This document shows positions 29,119 through 41,930 of a stretch of DNA of 64,000 nt, one piece after another; position 1 is the first letter of the stretch; every line of letters begins with the position of its first letter. The notes beneath the pieces are model-generated. The model was not told the origin of the DNA. It ran no database searches and saw nothing but the letters and a program-made list of their open reading frames with translations. This stretch comes from Panonychus citri (taxonomy: Eukaryota > Arthropoda > Arachnida > Trombidiformes > Tetranychidae): assembly GCF_014898815.1 (NCBI RefSeq), contig NW_026515514.1, forward strand, positions 434,001-498,000, given 5' to 3'. A program made the translations under genes and the position numbers.

Positions 29119-32100
29119 TTTGCTCTCTCTCTCTCTCTTACATTTTCTTCATCTTAACCATGCACTTTACTTTTTCATCTATTTCCTACTTTTTTCCATG
29201 TCTCATCTCGAAGGAATCGAAAACAACTCTCACTTTCATCTCATCTCTTAGTTCTGACTCCCTGAGCTTCTTTATTATCCTCAATCTCTCTCCATCTCCC
29301 TTTCTCTCTCCTTCTCTCTCCCTCTCCTTCTCCTTTTCTCTTTTTCTCTTACCTCAGCCAATATTATCTTCTTTATCATTTCTATCTCCATCCTTGCCAT
29401 CTTCATCTTCATCCTCATCCTCATCTCCATCATCATCATCGTCTTATTTTCCATGTTCATCTTATTTCCAATCCCATGAGAATTTGCATGATGAATTCTG
29501 AACCAAAGACTGAAGCTCAATTCTCATTGGAATAACCATTAATGTACATTTCTTGAGTTCGTTACAATTCAAAACAAGTAACGTTCATACTATAAACTAA
29601 TATACCGAACATAGACTTCGGCATTCTCTTCAATGTCATCATATTCTCCAATTCTTAACATGTTCAAATCAACTTTGAACAGAAAACTTCGAAGCATCGA
29701 CTCGAAATATTCGAGTTTTCTTATAATTCATACATCTAGATATATTCTTAGCAAACTGTCATTTCACTGACCTTCATATAGTTCATTCTAATTCTAATAA
29801 GACATTTTCTTCAATTCTCTCATGAAATGTATTGTTAGAATAAAATTCATTCAGATAATCATCGTTTTGAACAATTCGAGCGTTAAAATTGAAAAAATTA
29901 ATGTGATTCAAACTTATTTTGAATACAACAACTTTCAAATAAACGATTAGCTACAATCAAAATCAACTAAATCAATTAGATTTCGTTACAATTTAATCAA
30001 GAGATATTCATTTCTCAAGACATGTTGATATCCAAATCAAATTACTCCAATTAAATCATTTGACAAGCATTTGAATCAAAATCAAGATTAAACTTTGTCC
30101 TGACAGTTAAAATCCCATCTCTCAAACCAAATCAAATCAAATTAAATTTTTAACAATCAACCAAATGATAAAAAAAACTCAATTGATAAGCGATTAATTA
30201 AGACTATTGAAAATTGATTAAATTCACTGAAAAGCTTAAATAATAACCAATTACATGATTATCTCTCTATTTTTCCTCAGGAATAAGTTACTCAAGTTCA
30301 ATGGAAAGTCTGAATTCCGATATTTCTGATTCATCATCAATATCATCATGCTCCGAGAATTATAATCCTTCAATTGATATCACACAATCAACTCCTTTCC
30401 AATGTCAATATTGTGATAAATCATTTCCAAGATTATCTCATTTGAAAAGGCACGAACAGGTAAGAATCTTAATCCAATCATGAAAAGGATTTAGATGCAA
30501 AAAAATTGTAACAATTGTTTCCCTTTAATTGAAACTAAATCATTGAGCAATTAACAGATTAAGGTAACAATCAGTTGATGTTAACCGTTGACCCGATAAA
30601 AGTTATTCAAATGAAGTAAATAACAATGGTCTCAATTGATAATCGGTAACAAACTGATAAATATAATTGTTAACATTCGGGATTATCCTTAATCATAATC
30701 AACACACAATATTAAGTCCGTTTAAGAGGCTAATAGAATAAAAAGAAAAAGAAAAGTTCGAAACATTTTCACCTTTTCTCTCTCTCTCTCTTTCTCTTTC
30801 ATTCTAAGTTTTTCTATTTAGCCTTCGGCGTGCGAAGTGAAAATTTATATTAAGACGATAATTTCATGTAAATTTCATCATCAACAAGATTTAATAACAA
30901 TAGAAATAAGGAAAAGAAAAGAGAGAGAACTGAGATTAACTAAGATTAAAGGTGATGTTACATTATTATTATTCATGAGGAACAATGTGTATATCGTGAC
31001 AATCGATGATTGAATGAAAGGATTGAATTCTGTGAATGAATTGTTACAGAGAAAATGGTAGAGAAAAATATTGTATTTAAATTTGAATATTATTTTGAAA
31101 ACACTTGTAAAAGTGTAGATAACATTTACTATTATGGTAAAAAGCTGCTCCTTTTGCTGGACAACAAGAAAACCATTTTAAGTGTCCACTTTTAGGAAAA
31201 TGAATTGAGAAAGAAAACTTTTTAAACTCTTGTTTAGAGGTTCTCGAAAGAAACAATTTTTACTCTTTTACCTTTGACCATGCGATTGTCTCCTTGTTCA
31301 TGTTAAATTGTCTGTCCATAATTCACTTTCATCTGGTTATTATTATTATTGTTACTTTTGGTCACTCAATTGACCCCATGTAAAAGGTTTTCCTTTTGTA
31401 TCTAATATTAAATGGATCAAGGTCAAACTCTGTATACAAAATATTCAACTTTCTTCCTTCCTCTCTAGTAATGATGCTCATCATAGTGATGGAGATGTTG
31501 TTGTTGTTGTTGTTGTTGTTGCTGTTGTCGGTGGTGGTGATGATGGTTGAGGTGGCCGTGGAGGTGATGTTGCTTTTACTATTGATGGTGATGCTGGAGA
31601 TGAAGATGAAGATGGAGACGGAGATGAAGATGGTTATACCTCCCCCACCTCCTCCTCTTTCTCCTTCTCCTCCCTCCGCCCTTCTTGTTCCCTTAACCTA
31701 TTCCAAGTCCATTTGAAATCTATTAAATCGCTTTGTGGGCAATCACAAAAGGGCTAAAACTTTTCAATAATATATTTCTAAGCGTTTACGCTTATTTCAT
31801 TCTCATTTAGCCTCTTCTAATACAATTTTGCTCTTTTTTCATCCTCATTCTCATCACCATCATCTCCATAACCACGATCATCATCATCATCATCATAATC
31901 AACATCTTCTTCTTCTTCTTCTTCTTCTTCTTCTTCTTCTTCTTCTTCTTCTTCTTCTTCTTCTTCTTCTTCTTGTTTCCCTTGTCATCTATTACTTTCA
32001 ATTTCATTGTTGTTTAATCCTTTCTCTTCCTCTAGTATCTGTCACAAGAAGAGTAGCCGGAAATCGCCCAGTTCCAGATGACATATATTGTTATTTCTTC

Positions 32101-35100
32101 CTATTCTATTTCCGATTTTTAAACCTTAAATTTAGTCACAAAATTGACCCAATTATTTATTTATTTCGTTATAATAGTAAATCACAATGTACTTTACCAT
32201 TTGATTGTTAACTGATAAATATTATCATAACTTCATTAGAGTTGTAATAGACGATCAAGGTAAATTTTAAAGATTCACCACAATGATAATGATAGATAAT
32301 TAACTGAAACGAAATAGATAAATAACAATCAACTAATTAAAAGGTAAATGAGTTATCTTTTTACCTTAGAGTTTATTTACTTTTCCTCATTAAGGTGACA
32401 ATGGATAATTGAAATGTTATTTTCTTTTTCAAAACTTTTCTCTCTTCCTTTTTTTTTCTCTTTCTCTATCAAACTTTGTTCTAAACACAAGCCGATCTTT
32501 ATCTCGAAACTTTTTCCTACCTGGAAAAGTTTCGTCCAGAATAAATAGAATCACGAATAGAAAAAGAAATCATCTTAATCATCATTATCGCGACAGCCTG
32601 ATATTACTTGTTAGGCTTGGTTAACTTGGACATTAGTTAAAACGAAACCAATTAAGGGTAAAACTTTTCGTCTTCCTTAGGTGACCGGAGGGTAAAAAAA
32701 AGGCCCACTGTGTATTTACCTGGATGCTTGTGTATGTGACAAGAAGAGTGATCCTCCTTTTGTATGATTCAAAAGAAAAGGACAGAAAAGGGTTTGGTCA
32801 AGGATAAAGTCTTGACCACCTAAGGTCAGTCTCTAAATTAGGTGAACAAAGGTAAGTTCATTAGAAACAAGAAGTTAAAACTTTACAATATATATTTAAA
32901 AGTTTACCAATAGATTGTAAATAATGATTAACAATTTTTGAAAGATAATCAATCCTTTATAATGATTATCACTCAATCATATCAAACATTCAATCAATAG
33001 TATTGTTATCAAAATGTTATCGATTATTTCAAATGAATAATTAATAGTTAACATTGACCATTGGAAATGATAATAATGATATCAATTCATTCATCTCATG
33101 TCTACAATGTTATTTACACTTTCTTTCACTTTTCTGGTCAATTCTAATGGTCTCAATTTCTAGTGGTCAGTTTTATTTTACATTAGAGACCTTATAACCT
33201 ATTAAAGTTACTTTATTATAACAGCAAATAAATCAAATGATAATATTGTTTAAATTGTGATTTCTAGTTGACAGTTTGTTTGATTGAAAAATAGATTCAC
33301 TTATTATTATTTGAAACAAATTCATTATTTAGAAATGGAAATGAAATGAAAATAATAATAATAATACAAACTTTCAATATCTGTCAATGTGTTGGTCAAT
33401 TGAATTAGATTGTAAATATTATTGACCACGAGACTTTGATACAATGTTGATTAGATTATCAATTGTGAACCTTTTCCCATTCTGACCAATTTAATTGTCA
33501 TCAAATGACAATCAAATCAAAGGGAATAGACAAAAAGTAAATCATCTCAATAAGTTTCTATTACCAGTTACTATTAACATTTGATTTTGTCGAGATTTTT
33601 TTTTTGTTTTCATTTATTAAAAATTAGCTCTCTGATCAGTTAATCTAATAAATAATCAAATCTCATGATTAAAATTAATAATATCAGTTGATTAAGAGAT
33701 CAGGGTAAACATAATAATTCATTGCTAATCTTAAGGAAATTTTTTTTTCTTCTAATTGAATTGAATGAATTATGATAATGATCATAAAGGAGATTGGGTG
33801 GAGATGAAGTTTTCTAATGAAGATGCTAAAAGATGATGAAGATAATGTCTCTATTAGCGAATCCACTCACCTGCTTGCCTTAGGGCAAAAGAAGAAAATT
33901 TCATCTTCTTCTTGTTGTTGTTCGCCTTTCCCACCCTCAATCTCTTTCTTCTTCTGGCCACCCAGGGCCATCTTCTCCTCCTTCTTTTCTTCATCATCTT
34001 CTTCTTTATCATCTTCTCTATCATCCTCATCTTCTTTACGGTAGAAAGAGGAGGAGCATTTGGTTGAGTGTCTATTGCAATCGGACAATCAGTTTCACTC
34101 GCGAAAACTTTTCACCTTTTTTTTTCAAACATTCTCAATATACAAGAGAAAAGAATAGAAAAAAAAAGTTTTTTTTTCCTCAATTTTCACCTGAAAAAGT
34201 TTCATTTTTTGCTCTTTTCCTTTCAATTGTATCAACAAATCAACTTATCTCCTAATTTCTGATTCTCTTGTTACTATTAATTCACCAATCATGGTACAGA
34301 ATCACTCGGATAAAATACCTTTTGTGTGTAATTTTTGTCAAAAGGCATTTAAACATAAACGAAGTCGTGATCGTCATATTAGGATCCATACAGGTAAGTT
34401 TGAAACATTTTTCTCTTTCAACTCAATCAATTCAACTTCATTCATGTTTCTTTTTGCAAAATATATTCAATTTGATTCATTTTTCTTTTCTCATTTTCTT
34501 CACCTTAACTTATTCATGATTAGGTGACCGTCGGTATAAATGTAATCATTGTGATTCCGCTTTCTCACGAAGTGATCATTTAGGAATTCATATGAGAACT
34601 CATGATGATAAGAAACCTCATCGTTGTTCACAATGTAATCGAGGATTCTCAACATCAGCAGCATTAACATCACACATCCAGAAGCACAAGAAACTCACCA
34701 AATTATCACCTATTGATTCAATTTCCAATTCCAATAATAATGAGAGTAAAATAAACTACGAAACAAACATTATAAACAAAGATGATAACCAATGTGAAGA
34801 TGAAAATACAAATGTAAACAATACACAAATGGATTCACCTAAAGTTTCAATGGATGAAAAATTAGAGGATAAAATAAACAATCATAACAATCATCAAGTT
34901 ACCTGTGGCCTTTGTGGTAATAAATGTTCATCACTTGAAGTTCATATTCGTGAATCTCATTTACACCAATTACTATTTGCTGGTTTACTACAGAATTCAA
35001 TCTACTCAGCATCGGCTTTTGCTAATTGGCAGCAATTAACATCGATGCCACCACCAGTAATACCCAGTGGTATGAATAATACTCCATCACAATCACCTAA

Positions 35101-38100
35101 TCCAATTGTAAATGAATCAATTAAACAATCGCCAAGTAATGATAATGTGATTTCTATGAAAAATGGTCAATGTAACTCATCAAATTTGAATCAATCTTCA
35201 AAGAAATCAAAGATTCTATCATCCTCTTCATCTGTACCATCAACGAATGGACTTAATTGTGATCAAGTAAATGAAGAGAAAACTTTATCTTCCTACTTTT
35301 CATTATCTTCATTGGATGAATCCAAAGTTCCATTTCTGTGTAATCAATGTTCACCTTCACCTTATTTTCCTGATTTTGAATCATTTCGAGTTCATTTGAA
35401 GTCACATTTGAATCCATCATCCGGAACAATAAACACTTTGGTTGGTTTGATTGGTCAAGCTAATCATCAACATCATCACCATCATGGTAATTCACCTATT
35501 GAAAGATCATCATCAACATCTTCTTCATCATCTTCATCCACTTTACCTTGTCCTTATTGTGAATCAATAATTACAAGTGAATCACTTGAATCTCATATAA
35601 TCAATTCACATTTAGGATCAATGGTTTCATCGTTTTCCTGTGAATCTTGTAAAAAGATATTCACCAAATCAGATGATCTAACCAAACACCTAATCGATTA
35701 TCATTCCCATCACTTGTACCAATGTTCAATTTGTCGTGAAATGTTTGACACTGACGTTTCCTTGCAAGTCCATTTCCAAGTGAAACACTCGAACCAGTGC
35801 AAAGTATTCAAATGCTCAATTTGTAATCAACTTTGGTCCAATCAAGAAGATTTCAAAGTCCATCTTAAAGTGTCGCACTTTTCACCAAATACTAATGGTA
35901 ATCTAGTCTCATCGCCGTATCATTCCCACTCTCACTCTCACTCTCACTCTCACACTCATTCTCACCCTCATTCTCATTCTCATTCTCATAATCACTCACA
36001 TTCGCACCCTAATCAACATCACCATCTAAACCACAACCACAACCTTAACCATAATCACTATTCAAGTGCCTTTAATAACCTTAATCATCATTTGCCCTCT
36101 TCGTTAGTTTCCTCCACCAGTAATCTTGTTAATCCTTTCTCAATGTTTACTCCTAAATGTCAATATTTTAAATGTTCATATTGTCCTGATGAATTTCACA
36201 TTGAGTATCTTCTTGAGAAACACATTCAAACAGTTCACTCCTCGAACCTCAATAACAATAATAACACGAAAATTAATCACAAGGATAAAAAGTGTATCAC
36301 AACCAATGAGAATGATAATCATAATGATACAAGTTCGAGATCACCAAGTCCAAAAAGGAATCAATTATCTCCCGTTATCTCTGAACAATTAACGGTAAAT
36401 TGTAAACCATCGAAAACATTAAAACGGAAATCAAGTGAAATCGATATTGATATTGAGACAAATAATGACGATTCCAATCATAATGATGATCAAACAATTA
36501 GCAATAATTTAAATGGAAATCAAGATGATGAAAACATGATTAAAGATGAAAATGAATCAACACAAATCAAGAATAAATTGATTTCATCATCAAAATTATC
36601 ACCAACAATTAACTCAACCCTAAATAAATTACACTCAACAACAATTGTTGCTAACAAATCAATTAAAAACTCAATTAAGTGTGTAAAAGGTGATTATCTT
36701 AATTTCTTACATAATAATTTAATTAATTCCTTATCAATACCAATTAAAAACAACAACAACCTTTGGAATCCTTATATTAATTTAATTTGTAACAATTAAA
36801 TCAATTGCAACTCAAACAATTAAGCATGATTTATAATGTTTCATTTCATTGATAAATATTTTTTTCTCATTAATTTAATTTAAATTGTAAAATTTAATTT
36901 GTTAAATTGTCAACAATAAACTCACCTTATTATTATTATTTTACTTTTGCATGGTTATTTATTTATTTTCATTGATCATTATTATCAAATATCTGAATGA
37001 ATATTGAGTAATTAAAGTTCAATATATTCATACAAGTTAATCAGCTGATCTGTTGGTCATTTTATCGTTACAGTTACTGGGGGTGGTGGTAAAGGTCCAG
37101 CAACGAAATGTAATATTTGTGATGAAATTTGCGGTTCGATAAGTGACCTGGCCAAACATAAGCTTAAATATCATAACGTTTTCGGTAAATCAAACTCATC
37201 GACTTTACTATTATCAAGGTGCCTTCAGTGTTTCCAATTGATTAAAAGTGAAAATGAATTTATCACTCACCTGATTGAACATAACAACAATAGTAACAAT
37301 AAACAATTAACTCCATCAACGGTTAAATCAACCAATTCCTCATCTAAATCATCATCAATGGATGAATTACTACGAACTGGATTAACTAAATTTCCAATCT
37401 CTTGTATAATCTGTAAGCAAACTTTGCTTCGTCCATTGGAAATTGGAATCCATGCTAAATATCATTGTTCATCAGCTGAGATGATTAAATCAACCAATTC
37501 GATGAAATTAAGTAAATCACAATCAGTAAATCACTGCAACAACGATTTGGTTCAATCACATGAGAATATTAATTCATCGGTTAATTGTAATCAATTTAAA
37601 GCGACAATTAAAAGTGATAAAATTGTTTCATCTTCTTCATCACCTTCATCATCATCATTGTCACCATTATTATTATCATCTTCCTCATCATCTGTATCTT
37701 CATTGGCAACTTTGATTCCCATTCAAGATCAACCATTATCTTTAACTACAATTAATCAAAATGATCCTTTGGATACAATTAATGATCATCATGGTAATAA
37801 ACTGAAAGTTAATTTAATTGAAAGTTATCAACAATCAACATTTACCACAAATGAACCTGAGATTAAATCACTCATTGAAATTGAGATTATTAATCAAGAG
37901 AAAGTGAAACTTTCAAAGTGTTTATTATGTGGATTTAAAAGTCAATCACAAACCGAATTACAAATTCATTTAATTGAACATGATTATAAAAGTGCAACAA
38001 TTAATTGTCCTCTTTGTAAAACTAATCATGATAATCCAGTTAATCTTCAAGTTCATATGAATTCACAGCATTCAAATGAAACAATCTTTAATTGCCCTCA

Positions 38101-38254
38101 ATGTGACAACAAATTCTGGTTTCTATCTGAATTAGATAATCATAAATTAGATCAACACAGTTCCAATGATGTTTCCAATCAAACTAATAATAAAAATCAT
38201 CACAATCAAGAATCAATTGTTGATAACAATCAATCAACACATGAGAAAATTTGA
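26918..38254 (+). CDS. ZNF423/ZNF521/Oaz-like multi-zinc-finger transcription factor (gene A)
   Basis: Six exons: 26918-27026, 28647-28751, 30281-30459, 34300-34393, 34524-36689 and 37074-38254 (introns phase 1,1,0,1,1). They join in frame to about 1277 residues, matching vertebrate ZNF423 (about 1284) and ZNF521 (about 1311). ATG 26918 follows an in-frame TAG at 26906. Exon 1 encodes RNRRKQAQPRPLK, like the N-terminal RRKQ motif through which this family recruits NuRD. Finger 1 (CQYCDKSFPRLSHLKRH) is split by intron 3. Fingers 2-4 include FKHKRSRDRHI and FSRSDHLGIH, near-diagnostic for the family. Exon 5 adds seven more fingers, one atypically short (CGLCGNKCSSLEVH), plus a His/Ser-rich linker. 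Exon 6 adds six fingers that align in order with the ZNF423 C-terminus; the last is CPQCDNKFWFLSELDNH. Total 17. Expected role: nuclear DNA-binding regulator and cofactor. The exon 5 donor at 36689/36690 is inferred from frame and homology, since exon 5 also runs on to a stop at 36799. Confidence 0.9.
28891..29606. repeat. Intronic near-identical duplicate, tract 1, copy A
   Basis: About 710 bases in intron 2 of gene A recur at 41232-41930 in the same orientation, differing mainly in the length and purity of CT runs and a small indel at the right end. It contains a (CT)n microsatellite near 29085-29115 and a long pyrimidine-rich stretch on the plus strand. Open frames in it are low-complexity and not believed to be coding. 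Confidence 0.9.
31263..32186. repeat. Intronic near-identical duplicate, tract 2, copy A
   Basis: About 920 bases in intron 3 of gene A recur at 50478-51388 in the same orientation. Differences are concentrated in TTG, GAT and CTT repeat lengths. The non-repeat flanks (for example the stretch starting TTGACCCCATGTAAAAGG) are essentially unchanged. Long poly-Leu or poly-Lys frames across it come from the CTT array and are not genes. Confidence 0.9.
31905..31974. repeat. (CTT)n microsatellite
   Basis: A CTT trinucleotide array of about 70 bases inside duplicate tract 2 in intron 3 of gene A. The copy at 51120-51174 is about 15 bases shorter. Confidence 0.95.
32700..34060. other. Intron 3 segment with diverged matches upstream of gene B
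   Basis: Within intron 3, 32840-32870 (CTCTAAATTAGGTG, then GTAAGTTCATTAGA) matches 56138-56172. In addition, 33845-33945 (GTCTCTATTAG, CACCTGCTT, AGGGCAAAAG, CACCCTCAATC in order) matches 58326-58415. Order is kept and identity is clearly lower than in the near-identical tracts. These look like surviving pieces of the older A/B duplication, possibly conserved regulatory DNA. Confidence 0.55.
34291..34299 (+). promoter_or_regulatory. Possible internal translation start of gene A
   Basis: ATG at 34291 lies in frame immediately before exon 4 (MVQ then NHSDKIPF). The same nine bases end in the CAG that is the intron 3 acceptor. Gene B starts at the equivalent place with its own ATG (59974). A transcript starting inside intron 3 would make an isoform lacking the RRKQ motif and an intact finger 1. 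No promoter element was identified, so this is an inference. Confidence 0.3.
35472..36491 (+). repeat. Exonic near-identical tract 3, copy A
   Basis: About 1 kb of gene A exon 5, from the HHHHGNSPIERSSS segment through finger 11 to the acidic SSEIDIDIE segment. It is nearly identical to 61640-62640 in gene B: I counted about five substitutions and five short indels. Upstream paired exon sequence (34904-35050 against 60925-61075) differs at many third positions, so identity jumps sharply at the tract boundary. Confidence 0.85.
35926..36062 (+). repeat. In-frame His/Ser-rich repeat in gene A
   Basis: A CTCACT/CTCATT-type hexanucleotide array encodes alternating Ser-His, followed by His/Asn-rich sequence, between fingers 10 and 11. 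The array is shorter in gene B and lies beside that gene's first frameshift. Alternating histidines can bind metal or drive condensation; no function is claimed. Confidence 0.85.
36690..36920 (+). other. Possible alternative 3' terminal extension of gene A
   Basis: If the donor at 36690 is not used, exon 5 stays open for 36 more codons to TAA at 36797-36799, with AATAAA at 36915-36920. This would give a shorter protein without the six C-terminal fingers. Gene B has a similar end: fingers, an acidic tail, a stop, and no exon 6 counterpart in the window. Otherwise this is simply intron 5 (36690-37073). Confidence 0.35.
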
Positions 38255-39717
38255 ACAAATAATCATCTCGATGAGTTAATTTCCAACAATTAAAACAGGT
38301 AAGACTCAAAAATCATCAAAATCATTGATCAGTTGCTGGTAAACAATCAATCAAATATTGAAAAATCAGCTGAGAGAAATCAAAATTTCTCTAAATCATC
38401 CACTAGATGGCAGTCTTACTTTTCCAATTAAATTGTTGTTCATTTTGTTGAGTCAATTCAAATTAGTATCATAACAATTTATTGATTGTGTTGTTGTTTT
38501 TTTCTCTCTACAATTTATTATCATTTCTTTGACAGGTTAATATTAAATCTAAATTATTTATTTATTAACTTCCTGAGTTCGATGCGGGTCTAATTTGACC
38601 ATTACAGTTACACAAAAATTCAATAAGATCCTAAGGTCAATACCTATTGGATTATAATGATAATATAGTTAATCAATTTCTTTAATTCCATATTTAAATC
38701 TTTTCTTTTCTCTAATCCTCATCTTCTCATGTCATCAAAATGAATATTAATCCAGTGATTATTGATTGAGTCTCGTTCCAAGTAATTCATTTGAAATTAT
38801 GGTTCTGATTTTCCTCTTGCTTGTGGTGGTAAATGTATTACAATGATGGTAATTAAGACTTTGATGTTAATTGGTCATTTTAAGGATGAGTAGTTGACAA
38901 TCAGAATGAATTTGATACCCACTTAACTCTGATTGTGATGAGACCACATCTAAACTATAGACATTCATATAGTCAATTGAACAGCAATCGAAACATTAAT
39001 TACTTTGATTTGTTTTTTCTTCCTCTTCAGAGTCTTTCTAACAATTAACTTTGATTTGTTTCGATTAATGTGATAACAAGTTTATCTCTTTACACAGGTA
39101 ATCAAGAGGAGGAGGAAGAAGAAAATAAAAGCAGGAGAAGCGAAATTTGTCCCCAGACTAACGATTAATTGAATTACCACCAAAGCAGAGGAGAGAGAAG
39201 CTCACAGACAAGGTTACTTCTCTCTCTCTCTCTCTCTCTGTGTGCATGAGAATCAACAAGTAATAAGATTCGGATCCATTGGCGTTCACCTTGAGGGCGA
39301 TCAGAAAAAAAGTAAAAAGAGAGGCGAATCCCCCTGAAGTAAGAATTATCTTCACAACAACATGGCAGAAACATCTCAATCTTCTACCTTATTATTCTGA
39401 TGATTAACTCTATATATTGGTAAGACCTCCAACAGTAGAAATTAAGGTGCTTCCCTCTCCATCATTCTAAGTCTCATCATCTTCATCTCAGGGTGTTGTT
39501 TTTTATAAATATTCCTCTTGTATCTCAATTACGGATTCAGGATAAAAGAGAAAGAGAGAGAGAGAGAGAGAAAACAAGAATTATGGGAATGACAAGGCGA
39601 AGCTCAGTTAGGAAATTTATCATTCAGATTCCAATCTTTTCGATAGTTAAAAGGAAAAATTGAAACATGGGTGATCCTGATTTTCCACTCCTAACATTTT
39701 AATTTCATCTCTTCTCA

Positions 39718-39755
<38 letters not shown>

Positions 39756-41231
39756 CCCCCTGAAATTCTCGACTGTCTCTCTATGCAAGTTAATCTAAAA
39801 AACGAGTCAAAACAAGTCTTGATCTTGTTGATTTCTCTTTCAAATATCACATCAAATTTGACGTATTTTCACCTGATTTATTTATTTATTTGCTTCTCTC
39901 TGTTTGTGGTTAAATTACAAAGATTCATCTTCATTGATGATTTTTCCTTTCAAATATTCACTCAATAGTTTTTCGTTATCAATCAACTGATTGTCATTAT
40001 ATTTGAACATTTTCTTGCCCCAGAACTGTCATTAACTTTTTAAATACCAAGAAACAAATATTAAACTAATCAAGATTTCATTTCATTCATTTGGTTAACA
40101 GGTAAATTAACTTGAATACGATCAAGTTAATCATTATTGTCATCATTAAAAACTAAAGTCAATCAATTTGAGGCAATTTGAAAAAGTATCAATTCCTTAA
40201 CTAAACTTGGAAATTTCAATTTGATGAAAAATTGAAACAACTAATTAACTAATTCAAATCACCAAGATGATTAAGTTTGGTAAGTTAATCTCTCAGATAA
40301 TCACCAGATTTAAAAAACTAATTATCATATGGATTAAGAAATTGTTATGAAACTTTTTCCATCAGTAAATTGAAACAATTAAAATTAGATCATGAAAGAT
40401 AAATCGAGTAGGTTGATTAATTGTTCATCTAATTAGAAAATTAATCAATAATCAATCAGTATGTGTCTTCAGAATTTGTAACAATTAAAAATCAACCATA
40501 TTCATCACAATATTAGTTGTAATTTTTTAATTGCAATTGAATTTTGCTTTTTCTTAATCATTACAACTGATTGTGATTTAAGGTAGCGTGAAGATTTAAA
40601 TTAGGTTTAATTATTGATTAATTTGATCAATTTTCTATTCGATAACACCTACAATTAAAGTATATTGTTATTACATTAATCAACTTTGACCTAATTGCTA
40701 TTGTTTATTAACCTAAATTATTGGGATAATAACATTACCATAATCCTCTGCCTTTATCCAATTAACTTGATTTCTTAATTGTTAATCATTCTTACAATTA
40801 ACAGTAAGATGAGTTAACAGTTACAATTTAATATTCCAAGTTGAAAGATTTATTATCTAATCATTGAGATACAATTTTATTTATAGTTTTGAATGAGTTA
40901 ATTACAATTTAATCAACTTAATTTTCTCTTTAATTTTTTTTTCTTCTTCTTCCTTTTATTCTGTTTACAGGATTATGACAATTAAGGAACAATGGATTCT
41001 AAATAATGGATTAAGAGATGAATGATTTACTGGGAAAATAAGGATCACTCATAAAAGCTCAACAATCAATCGTGTTGATTTGCGATTAAATTGAATTGTT
41101 GGGATATCAGTTGATTAAATGAGATTATATTATTTGCCATTTACAAGGATTGATGAACTAAATTTGATGAACAATCAGATATGAGATTTGAATACATTAT
41201 TACTCATTATTGTTTCTTTTTACTTAATTTC

Positions 41232-41930
41232 AATGTTTGTTTTTCAAATGATTAAAATTGTGATGATCTTGATTATCACTGATGATTTTCTGTCTATTCT
41301 GTTATTCTGATTCTTTATTCAGTTTACAATGAATTTTTCTTTATTCTTTTTACTCTCATTCATCAGATGAATTATATTCAATGAATATACTCCTGAGATC
41401 AGATAACTTGCTCACTCTCTTTCTTTTTCTTTCTTTCTCTCTCTCTCTCTCTTAATTTGCTCTCTCTCTCTTACATTTTCTTCATCTTAACCATGCACTT
41501 TACTTTTTCATCTATTTCCTACTTTTTTCCATGTCTCATCTCGAAGGAATCGAAAACAACTCTCACTTTCATCTCATCTCTTAGTTCTGACTCCCTGAGC
41601 TTCTTTATTATCCTCAATCTCTCTCCATCTCCCTTTCTCTCTCCTTCTCTCTCCCTCTCCTTCTCCTTTTCTCTTTTTCTCTTACCTCAGCCAATATTAT
41701 CTTCTTTATCATTTCTATCTCCATCCTTGCCATCTTCATCTTCATCCTCATCCTCATCTCCATCATCATCATCGTCTTATTTTCCATGTTCATCTTATTT
41801 CCAATCCCATGAGAATTTGCATGATGAATTCTGAACCAAAGACTGAAGCTCAATTCTCATTGGAATAACCATTAATGTACATTTCTTGAGTTCGTTACAA
41901 TTCAAAACAAGTAACGTTCATAAACTAATA
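41232..41930. repeat. Near-identical duplicate, tract 1, copy B
   Basis: Matches 28891-29606 (gene A intron 2) in the same orientation. The CT microsatellite is interrupted by TTT units here. Identity stops abruptly about 10 bases after the shared AACAAGTAACGTTCATA. Confidence 0.9.

Noticed and set aside
29160..29501. 113-codon ORF, also present at 41457-41834, and its minus-strand shadow
   Set aside because: Ser/Leu/Phe low-complexity translation of a pyrimidine-rich stretch. Its presence in both loci is explained by the non-coding duplicate tract.
32037..32100. Possible extra gene A exon after TTCCTCTAG at 32037
   Set aside because: The frame reads VSVTRRVAGNRPVPDD then turns to Phe/Tyr-rich AT sequence without a donor that keeps the frame. 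Exon 3 joins exon 4 (HEQ|NHSDK) exactly as in ZNF423.
31396..32211. Poly-Leu, poly-Lys and Met-rich frames, repeated at 50611-51390
   Set aside because: They are translations of TTG, GAT and CTT microsatellites in an intron, and the frame lengths change with repeat number.
33817..34088. Overlapping plus and minus ORFs at 33.8-34.1 kb
   Set aside because: Low-complexity Ser/Glu/Lys runs from TCT/GAA repeats in intron 3. The only interest is their diverged match to 58.3 kb.
36126..36392. 88-codon ORF in gene A, with a relative at 62280-62540 in B
   Set aside because: Alternative-frame shadow of the finger 11 coding sequence. In B it becomes longer only because of the frameshifts.
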